NCBI GenBank assembly: GCA_001305055.1
Contig: BBZX01000019.1
Coordinates: 1-7,805 of the forward strand
Reading direction: 5' to 3'
Length of the DNA: 7,805 bases
Source: Clostridia bacterium UC5.1-1C12
GTDB taxonomy: Bacteria > Bacillota_I > Bacilli_A > Erysipelotrichales > Erysipelotrichaceae
Shown: piece after piece, positions 1 through 5,458 of the stretch
Layout of the letters: every line of letters begins with the position of its first letter
How positions within the stretch are numbered: the stretch's first letter is position 1
Notes under the pieces: model-generated
Database searches by the model: none
Told to the model about the DNA's origin: nothing
The model's input: only the letters and a program-made list of their open reading frames with translations
Translations under genes and position numbers: made by a program

Positions 1-5
1 GATAG

Positions 6-30
6 AACGCTGAAATATCGGCGTTTTTTT
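6..30 (+). terminator. Intrinsic terminator of an off-window gene
   Basis: The arms AACGCTG and CGGCGTT pair over 7 bp (one T-G wobble) around a 6-nt AAATAT loop. The right arm runs into seven consecutive T. This is a standard rho-independent terminator for a rightward gene that ends before the window. Nothing in the window identifies that gene. From the neighbouring repeat it could be a tyrosine integrase, which is inference only. Confidence 0.8.
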
Positions 31-48
31 ATTTTTAAATACTTAAAG

Positions 49-68
49 CTCCTACAAAACTCCTACAA
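49..68. repeat. Two 9-bp direct repeats, CTCCTACAA, 11-bp period
   Basis: The word CTCCTACAA occurs at 49-57 and again at 60-68, one helical turn apart, in the short intergenic stretch just after a terminator. Such spacing suits paired sites for a DNA-binding protein such as an integrase or excisionase, and this position (between a terminator and the next operon) is common for phage attachment regions. The repeat itself is seen directly. The attachment-site role is a guess, because the neighbouring gene and the other junction are not in the window. Confidence 0.4.
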
Positions 69-100
69 TTATCAAGTATATTTTATATTTTCTTTTATAA

Positions 101-132
101 TTGCTATTAATCATCCATTTTTTTGATATAAT
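101..132 (+). promoter_or_regulatory. Extended -10 promoter of the zinc-ribbon operon
   Basis: A perfect TATAAT at 127-132 is preceded by TGA (124-126), giving an extended -10 element of the TGnTATAAT type. No good -35 lies at 17 bp. The nearest candidate is TTGCTA at 101-106 with a long 20-bp spacer, so the promoter probably relies on the extended -10. It lies 25 bp upstream of the first start codon and should drive the genes up to 1199. Confidence 0.65.
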
Positions 133-157
133 GAGTATAACTTTGGAGGGTGGAAAT

Positions 158-265
158 ATGAAATGTGAATGTGGATATGATAATCCAGATGGTAGTAAAT
201 TTTGTGGTAAATGTGGTGAAGATTTAAGGCAAAAGAGAAAAGCTAAAGAAGTATCAGTTTTGTAA
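158..265 (+). CDS. Small zinc-ribbon protein, N-terminal fragment of a frameshifted gene
   Basis: This 35-aa ORF starts at an ATG 8 nt after a strong GGAGG (145-149). It encodes a treble-clef type zinc ribbon, with C3 and C5 as the first Cys pair and C16 and C19 as the second, followed by a basic stretch (RQKRKAK). The frame ends at TAA 263-265. If one A is added near 250 (GAAGT becoming GAAAGT), the protein runs on without a break into a transmembrane helix and the ORF that ends at 540. The whole would be 127 aa: zinc ribbon, basic linker, one membrane helix, then a charged helical tail. That layout is common for small Bacillota zinc-ribbon membrane proteins, often carried on prophages, with no established function. 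I infer the intact gene was 158-540. The short product may still be translated. Confidence 0.6.
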   Translation: MKCECGYDNPDGSKFCGKCGEDLRQKRKAKEVSVL

Positions 266-288
266 ATCTAGGTATATCTATCATATTA

Positions 289-540
289 ATGCTAATAATT
301 ACCTTTCAATTCAATATAATCAACAACTTGAAACATGAAATTGAAAAATCAAAAAAAGATATTAACTATGTTCAAACTTATTTCACAAAAGGCAGTGATT
401 TTGACAATCTTTTATATAGGGTTAGTCTACTCGAATCTAGTTCAGATTATAAAGATAAAGAAATTGACCAATTACAAGATATACATGGAATTGATTTAAT
501 AGCAGTTTGGCAATATATGAACGAGCATGAAGGAGAATGA
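289..540 (+). CDS. C-terminal part of the frameshifted zinc-ribbon membrane protein
   Basis: This frame is open from 247 and its first ATG is at 289, but that ATG has no ribosome site and lies inside a hydrophobic helix. The codons at 250-321 read as one continuous membrane segment (SISFVNLGISIILMLIITF). The rest is a charged, probably helical or coiled tail of about 65 residues with repeated K, E and D (residues about 15-65 of the 83-aa ORF). The 289 start is therefore probably an artefact, and this is the second half of the gene beginning at 158. The stop TGA at 538-540 lies just before the start of the next zinc-ribbon gene. No function is recognised. Whether the shift is a mutation, an assembly error or functional cannot be decided here. 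Confidence 0.5.
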   Translation: MLIITFQFNIINNLKHEIEKSKKDINYVQTYFTKGSDFDNLLYRVSLLESSSDYKDKEIDQLQDIHGIDLIAVWQYMNEHEGE

Positions 541-542
541 TT

Positions 543-1199
543 ATGTACTGTTATAAATGTGGGAAGCAAATACCTGATGATGCTGAATATTGTAATTGGT
601 GTGGTGCTAAAGTGTCTATTATTAATCAAGAATTGAGTGAAAAAACGCAAAACGTGATAAATAATAATAGCACCTTTAACGAAATTATAGATTCCCATTT
701 AGAAGAAAATCTTGAAAAGAATGAAACAATCATACTAAAAGAACCACAAAATATAGAAACTAGCATAATTACTTCCACTGAACCAAAAAAGGAAAGAAGC
801 AAAATCAGCAAATTTTTGCATTCAGTGGCTATGTGCATTTTCTCAATATTTTCTTTTATGATTCTTGAACTTTTAATTGAATCTATATTACAGTCAATAC
901 CTGTTTCTGCTCTTAATCAACTATCGCCATTATTGTCAATTATATTTTCTATCTTCTTGAACAACACGATCTGCTTTAAATTATACCGATTTCTTAAATG
1001 CGGATATAATGGTATTATTGCGTCTTATTTTTATGATATTTTATACCATTTATCAACCTATCTTTATTTAAGTAATGCAAATCTAAACCAAGATTTTATT
1101 TATTATGTATCAATCGGTATATTTACAGATATCATAATTTTATTTATTAACATTATATATTTATTCTTTACAAGAAACAAAAAAGTGCAGACTCTTTGA
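543..1199 (+). CDS. Zinc-ribbon multi-pass membrane protein
   Basis: A 218-aa protein from the ATG at 543. The upstream ATG at 537 is less likely because AGGAG (531-535) is 7 nt from 543 but only 1 nt from 537. The N-terminus is a zinc ribbon with C3/C6 and C17/C20 (CxxC-x10-CxxC). A polar, Asn/Glu-rich linker (about residues 25-90) leads to three or four hydrophobic helices, roughly residues 94-115, 126-144, 156-175 and 185-208. The end is short and basic. The layout, a cytosolic metal-binding knuckle on a membrane anchor, repeats that of the gene just upstream, with which it forms an operon with almost no spacing. Function is unknown. In a prophage setting a lysogeny-expressed membrane or exclusion role is conceivable, but nothing in the sequence proves it. 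The stop codon lies inside the shared terminator. Confidence 0.85.
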   Translation: MYCYKCGKQIPDDAEYCNWCGAKVSIINQELSEKTQNVINNNSTFNEIIDSHLEENLEKNETIILKEPQNIETSIITSTEPKKERSKISKFLHSVAMCIFSIFSFMILELLIESILQSIPVSALNQLSPLLSIIFSIFLNNTICFKLYRFLKCGYNGIIASYFYDILYHLSTYLYLSNANLNQDFIYYVSIGIFTDIIILFINIIYLFFTRNKKVQTL

Positions 1200-1243
1200 A
1201 GGATTTCAATTTTATGGAACCTTTCAGCAAGCCTGCACTTTTT
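1180..1243. terminator. Bidirectional terminator between convergent operons
   Basis: AAAAAGTGCAG (1180-1190) is perfectly repeated in inverted form as CTGCACTTTTT (1233-1243). A second, shorter stem lies inside it (TGAAGG at 1197-1202 with CCTTTCA at 1220-1226, one bulge). Both strands give a stem followed by T residues, so it can stop the + operon (TGA at 1197-1199 lies inside it) and the minus operon, whose TAG at 1244-1246 abuts it. The loop of about 40 nt is long for a terminator, but the arm pairing is exact. Confidence 0.75.
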
Positions 1244-4234
1244 CTATTCATAAGGATTCTTTTTAGAAGACGTTAATACTCTATACATATAGGCTTTCTG
1301 TATTCTTGATAAACCGGAATCGTTCAGCATTTTTTGAATATCTTCTGAATTGTTTCCTTTGATGTTGTTGTAATAGATGAAATCATCGACTTCAATCCCT
1401 ACTTTGTCAGCTTCCATTGCGCTAGTTACCCATTTGTCAGCTTTATACTCTGGTGTGAGTTCCAGTTTGGCTGATTGCTTCGCATATTCATATACATCTT
1501 GTATTAAACTAGACTTTAATTCATCACTGGCTTTTTTATAATACGCTGAATAAAGAGTATCCTCTAATAATTCATGGGATGTCTGCCCTACCTCCTTTGA
1601 ATACTGATTGTATTCAGCTGCGGTCAGGTTCTTAGTCTCACCGTTGACTGTGTAATACTTGCTTGGATAGGATGGCAGCGTGTTGTAGTCTGAATTGATT
1701 TTGTATAGACGTTCTAATTCTTTTTCAAGATCGGTTCGTTTATCAACAGAAACATATCCCGGTGATATTGTATTCTCAAAGATACGCTCCGGTAAGCTGT
1801 CTTTCTGTTCATTGCCCCATACGTCAAGCTTTGGCTGTACTAATTGATTCGCAAACGGAATCTTAGTCAACGCTCGATTGATAGGTATTTGCAGTATTTG
1901 AGGAATCGGCGAGTTTTTATCTACATAATATGGATCACGACGTGTACCATCCGCAATGTTTGTGATCTGCCCAAGCAACGTTGGCACTCCTTGCGATAAG
2001 TAACTAGTTGACATATTAATCAGTATGTCAGTTAAAGGACTGTCACTATAGCCCGCGGTTTTAATCGTGGAACTAACCCCCTGCAGCATTGACATGTCTA
2101 TGATTGGTTCGGCGATCCTTGCTGCACTGTCAATGAAATTAGTTACAGAAAAGCCTTTTTGATTCTGCATATCTTCAAATAAGGAAGCTCCCATAAAGAT
2201 CGGCATTGATGAAGGAGCTGCCCAATCTACGGTATAAGAAACATCACCTATTTTTATCGCATAATCCTGTGCGCCCATAGCCTGATCAAATTTATCTTTC
2301 TTCTTGTCATCGTCATCACCTGTCGCTGTCAATACACCTAAATAAGATAACCACGATCCCAAGATAAACAGACCTGTACCCGTTAATCCTGAAGCGATCT
2401 CATCAATGGCTTGATTCGGTGTCATTTTGCCGTCTTGCACATTCGTAAGCATATCATAGACGCCCTTTGCGACACCTGCTGGTGAATATTCCATACCGCG
2501 TTGTAAGATGTTCATAGGTGTCTTTGTGAATGGCATAAAGCCTTCACCAATGATCTGAGACAGCTTATTCTTGTTCTTCATGTTGTTGATACACTGTGCG
2601 AAATAACTGTTATCTCGGTATGTAGCTTTCTGAGCTTCCTGAACGGCATAATTTCTTGCCTCATCTAAGACTGTTATTGATGCGGTGTTAGGATCAATCT
2701 GGTTTGCTTTCAGATATTGCGCTAAACTATTTGCATAGTGATACTTAGAGAACCACGCATCTTCTTTTTCAAGTGCGGTGAAATTAAAGTTTTTCAGCCA
2801 TTCAAGCACATTGCTCTTAAAGATGCGTTTTTGTCTTTCAATACCTGTCTTATCCTGATACTTGCCATTCTCACCCATGACTGCATCTTTATACTGCTCA
2901 TAATCAGACTTAGCCCATTGAACAAGCTGCTGATCTGCTTTGCTTAACAAAGATTTGCTCATTTTGAATTCTTCAGTACCAAGAGTATTCTTATAAGCAT
3001 TCTCAAGCCCATAGCCTATTATATCTTTCATCTGTTTCATTGGCATAAATAATGCATTGCCGAAAATGTTTCTGACATGAGTTCTAGGATTGCCAAGCAT
3101 TGATAGATAACGCCAAGCATTCCATTTTTCCATCCAAGTAGCAGGCATCTGATCCGCTAAATCTTGTTTGATGTTATCCACACGATCCAGCATTTCCTCA
3201 TGGGTTGCGGAATTAAGCAGATCGTTAGCCATGCCCTCCTTAATTTTAATCGGCTGTGCTTTATTGCCATATTTCTTAGATAATTCTTGATTCAACTGAT
3301 TTTCAATGGTTTGAAGTGAATATAACTGTCCGTCAGGTGTCATTTTCTTCAGCAAGCTGAAAGCCTGAACATTCTGGCCGGCCTTAGTAGCTTGTACACT
3401 TAACTCAGAAGCAATCTTCATAGCCTCTGCGGTATTGCCGCTGTTGACAGCTTGATTATATAACTGCTGACCGAGAGCAATAGAGTTTTTATCAGCTGGA
3501 GTACGACCATTAACTATGTCGTTCCATACAGCCTTAGAACCTTGATACCCATAGTTATTTAGCATATCATCCGCATACTTCAAAGATTGTTTATCTGATA
3601 TTACCTCATGACTTAAATTACCTGAAGCAATCTCTGATTTTAAATCATTCACAACATCATTCGGCGTGACTTCCGATTCCATTACGGTTCTGGCATATAA
3701 GCTAGTCACATCTTTATCTGATGTCTGCTTAGGAACTGGATCAATACGTGCAGGGTCTACACCTGTTTTGATTGCTCCATAGTCTTTCAGCATTTGATCA
3801 TAGTCAGATAGAGACTTACCCATTGATGGTTTTTGATCAGAGTTCAACAATCCTGCTTTTTCTAAGGCAATTTGCATATCTGTTTTGTAATTTCCGTCCA
3901 TTTGATAGTTGACTTTTTGATTACTTTTGCGTACACTATTTATGAAGCCGTTCAGTTTAAGAATGTTGGGCAATTGGAGCCCTTGATTCAAAAATAACTG
4001 GCGGCTTTTGTTATTATCAATATAAAGAATATCATTAGGAGTTAATGACGATAAAATATTTTGCAAATTTTCTTTTGCATATACCGTATTTAAAATATTA
4101 GAATCTATAAATACATCATTATATTTTGCCTTTGTATCTATGTCTATCGGTACTATCAGATTATTGCCATGCTTATCTTTTACTTCTGTAATGAAAACTG
4201 CATTATCAGGTTTTGCCCAGCTTTGAACTACCAT
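1244..4234 (-). CDS. Large phage virion/polyvalent protein, C-terminal part
   Basis: A 996-aa ORF with no ribosome site before its ATG (4234). That Met is internal: its first ~110 residues are the second half of a MuF-C-type domain whose first half lies in the ORF ending at 4246. Adding one base near 4254 joins them in frame. The rest resembles a widespread family of very large Firmicutes phage proteins. It has a signature near residues 368-388 (WNAWRYLSMLGNPRTHVRN), a GFMPFTKTP...EYSPAG block near 561-584, a hydrophobic segment near 615-638 followed by an acidic-basic run, then YTVDWAAPSSMP, an MSMLQG block, and a helical charged C-terminus. No catalytic motif is visible in this region. By analogy it is likely a virion component delivered with the DNA, perhaps membrane-interacting. 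It is the last gene of the minus-strand late operon. Membership in the phage family is fairly sure; its exact role is not known. Confidence 0.85.
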   Translation of the reverse strand: MVVQSWAKPDNAVFITEVKDKHGNNLIVPIDIDTKAKYNDVFIDSNILNTVYAKENLQNILSSLTPNDILYIDNNKSRQLFLNQGLQLPNILKLNGFINSVRKSNQKVNYQMDGNYKTDMQIALEKAGLLNSDQKPSMGKSLSDYDQMLKDYGAIKTGVDPARIDPVPKQTSDKDVTSLYARTVMESEVTPNDVVNDLKSEIASGNLSHEVISDKQSLKYADDMLNNYGYQGSKAVWNDIVNGRTPADKNSIALGQQLYNQAVNSGNTAEAMKIASELSVQATKAGQNVQAFSLLKKMTPDGQLYSLQTIENQLNQELSKKYGNKAQPIKIKEGMANDLLNSATHEEMLDRVDNIKQDLADQMPATWMEKWNAWRYLSMLGNPRTHVRNIFGNALFMPMKQMKDIIGYGLENAYKNTLGTEEFKMSKSLLSKADQQLVQWAKSDYEQYKDAVMGENGKYQDKTGIERQKRIFKSNVLEWLKNFNFTALEKEDAWFSKYHYANSLAQYLKANQIDPNTASITVLDEARNYAVQEAQKATYRDNSYFAQCINNMKNKNKLSQIIGEGFMPFTKTPMNILQRGMEYSPAGVAKGVYDMLTNVQDGKMTPNQAIDEIASGLTGTGLFILGSWLSYLGVLTATGDDDDKKKDKFDQAMGAQDYAIKIGDVSYTVDWAAPSSMPIFMGASLFEDMQNQKGFSVTNFIDSAARIAEPIIDMSMLQGVSSTIKTAGYSDSPLTDILINMSTSYLSQGVPTLLGQITNIADGTRRDPYYVDKNSPIPQILQIPINRALTKIPFANQLVQPKLDVWGNEQKDSLPERIFENTISPGYVSVDKRTDLEKELERLYKINSDYNTLPSYPSKYYTVNGETKNLTAAEYNQYSKEVGQTSHELLEDTLYSAYYKKASDELKSSLIQDVYEYAKQSAKLELTPEYKADKWVTSAMEADKVGIEVDDFIYYNNIKGNNSEDIQKMLNDSGLSRIQKAYMYRVLTSSKKNPYE

Positions 4235-4245
4235 AATTGGTGCAT

Positions 4246-4257
4246 CTAAAGCACTGG
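4246..4257 (-). other. Frameshift junction inside the MuF-C domain
   Basis: In the minus strand the codons CCA GTG CTT TAG stop the upstream ORF. One base earlier the frame reads GCT TTA GAT GCA CCA ATT ATG GTA and continues the same domain (ALDAPIMVV). Insertion of one A (CCAGT to CCAAGT) gives KQIPSALDAPIMVV, which fits the usual pattern of this domain. No slippery heptamer is present, so mutation or an assembly indel is the simplest explanation. Confidence 0.8.
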
Positions 4258-5427
4258 TATTTGCTTAATGATTTCACCTAAATCATGATAATTCGCATTA
4301 CCGTATTTACCTTCACTATAATAAGTTGTTTCAACATGCTTAGGCGTCATAAGTACTGGGTAATCATTATTGAATACTTTACGCATAATATCATTAGTGT
4401 CTTTTACATATAGCATATTTGTTTTATCAAAAGTTCCATTCAGCACATCATCCACTTGTTCAGAAAATGGTTTATTGATTGAATAGGCAATCTTATTGCC
4501 GTTCGTATCACTCACATATTTTTTAGCAGTATCATCCATTGCTTTAGTATACATTTTTTCCATTTTCATCAAGGCGCGCTGTTCATTACTGGAACGAACA
4601 TACTTAATGCTGTCTTTAATCCATTCATAAATGCGTTTAAATAAATTAGGCTGTTCCTGATAAAGCTTTTTGATAGATGCTTCATCGGTGAACAGCTTTT
4701 CTTCTACATACTTTGCAGCGAATTCATGTCTTGCATCTTCATAGTTTAGCTCAATGCCCCGATCAGCATAATCATTCTGAATGTTCTTGATTGCTCTTTC
4801 TACCCCTTGCTCTGATGATTTTGAATATTCATTCATCATTATTTGCTGTAATTCACTGTAAGAATCAGAAGTTTCAATGTGGTGCGTTAATTCATGTTTC
4901 ATGGTTGTTAAGACAGGCTTATCGCTATTCACATTGATATAAATTTTGCCATCTTGATAATAGCCATCATAACCTGTACCTTGAACAATAGAAACCGTTG
5001 TATTCGCCTTTTTAGCAATCTGTTGCAATGTGTTATAGGTATCTTGTCCGACAAGCTGAGCTGCATAATCCGGAGCTAATGGAATGGCTTTGTACATAGG
5101 CTTCTTTGCTGTCGGTAATGGCTGCGGTTGATTGCTAGCCTCACTTACGTTGCTAATTGTACTGTTATTTGGTATAATATTAGTATCAATAGGAGGTGTT
5201 TGTATGCCTAAGTTTGCAGTTACAGAAGATGGAAAATTAATTGAATGGTCTACACCTGAACCATATGAATTTACTGGTGGCTCTTGGCGTGAATATGATG
5301 GACTTTGTGGTGAGCTATTCATGGCTAAACCCATTTCCAAAGAAGAAGCTATGCGCATCTCTTCAGGTGCCAAACCACCTACATATTCATCCCAAAGTTG
5401 ATTAGACAATTCAAAATCTGCTAACAT
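4246..5427 (-). CDS. Metallopeptidase-like plus MuF-C N-half section of the phage polyprotein
   Basis: A 393-aa ORF. Residues 1-110 are a Ser/Pro/Asn-rich linker. Residues about 111-285 form a zinc metallopeptidase-like domain with the HExxH motif at H178-E179...H182 in KHELTHH. E235 (in ARHEFAAKY) is a plausible third zinc ligand, followed by helices typical of phage polyvalent peptidases. From about 320 the sequence enters the MuF-C-type domain (VDDVLNG, YPVLMTPKHV) and is cut at 393 by a frameshift. Its start is doubtful: ATG 5427 sits inside a hairpin with no clear ribosome site, and the frame is open upstream to about 5457 (reading KKLTFEDKNQ), matching a -1 continuation of the gene ending at 5448. 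I infer it is the middle of one long polyprotein. In such proteins a peptidase could process the polyprotein or attack host proteins after injection. The first ~75 residues overlap an antisense candidate gene. Confidence 0.8.
   Translation of the reverse strand: MLADFELSNQLWDEYVGGLAPEEMRIASSLEMGLAMNSSPQSPSYSRQEPPVNSYGSGVDHSINFPSSVTANLGIQTPPIDTNIIPNNSTISNVSEASNQPQPLPTAKKPMYKAIPLAPDYAAQLVGQDTYNTLQQIAKKANTTVSIVQGTGYDGYYQDGKIYINVNSDKPVLTTMKHELTHHIETSDSYSELQQIMMNEYSKSSEQGVERAIKNIQNDYADRGIELNYEDARHEFAAKYVEEKLFTDEASIKKLYQEQPNLFKRIYEWIKDSIKYVRSSNEQRALMKMEKMYTKAMDDTAKKYVSDTNGNKIAYSINKPFSEQVDDVLNGTFDKTNMLYVKDTNDIMRKVFNNDYPVLMTPKHVETTYYSEGKYGNANYHDLGEIIKQIPVL
5150..5178 (+). promoter_or_regulatory. Candidate promoter antisense to the phage polyprotein
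   Basis: A perfect TATAAT at 5173-5178 is preceded by TGG (5170-5172), an extended -10. TTGCTA at 5150-5155 matches the -35 consensus at 4 of 6 positions, with an ideal 17-bp spacer. It points rightward, 26 bp ahead of a small + strand gene with an ideal ribosome site. On the other strand the DNA encodes an Asn/Ile/Thr-rich linker, whose AT-rich codons could produce TATAAT by chance. Confidence 0.5.
5204..5401 (+). CDS. Candidate 65-aa antisense gene (moron-like cassette)
   Basis: The ATG at 5204 follows a perfect AGGAGGT (5191-5197) by 6 nt. A consensus-like promoter lies upstream, and an intrinsic terminator begins 19 nt after the TGA. The product starts MPKFAVTEDGKLIEW, has an aromatic/Gly middle (YEFTGGSWREYDG) and a charged helix-like stretch (MAKPISKEEAMRI). 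No membrane segment, signal peptide or known motif is visible, and I do not recognise the family. Promoter, gene and terminator as one unit is the classical form of a phage moron. Against it, the DNA lies antisense inside the polyprotein reading frame, and the two frames share wobble positions, so third-base composition cannot separate them. A Ser/Pro-rich linker on the other strand can also leave a long open antisense frame. Roughly even odds that it is expressed. Confidence 0.45.
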   Translation: MPKFAVTEDGKLIEWSTPEPYEFTGGSWREYDGLCGELFMAKPISKEEAMRISSGAKPPTYSSQS

Positions 5428-5458
5428 TTGATTTTTATCTTCAAATGTTAGTTTTTTT
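5421..5458 (+). terminator. Perfect 11-bp hairpin plus T7
   Basis: CTAACATTTGA (5421-5431) pairs exactly with TCAAATGTTAG (5441-5451) around a 9-nt loop, followed by seven T (5452-5458). On the + strand this has the form of an intrinsic terminator 19 nt after the 65-aa ORF, though the stem is AT-rich and so weak. On the minus strand the same element is a hairpin placed directly after an A7 slippery run. It contains the TAA of the upstream ORF and the ATG of the downstream ORF. Confidence 0.6.

Noticed and set aside
626..838. Open frame of 70 codons on the minus strand inside the zinc-ribbon membrane gene
   Set aside because: No ribosome site, antisense to a well-supported gene; the hydrophobic look mirrors AT-rich coding DNA.
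2289..2319. DDDDK-like stretch resembling a protease site in the large phage protein
   Set aside because: An acidic-basic run next to a hydrophobic segment is common; resemblance to the enteropeptidase site has no meaning in a phage.
2738..2947. Open frame of 69 codons on the + strand inside the large phage gene
   Set aside because: No ribosome site or promoter, low-complexity hydrophobic translation; a shadow of the minus-strand gene.
4246..4257. Programmed frameshift at the MuF-C break
   Set aside because: CCA GTG CTT TAG contains no X XXY YYZ heptamer or homopolymer and no obvious hairpin; a plain indel is simpler.
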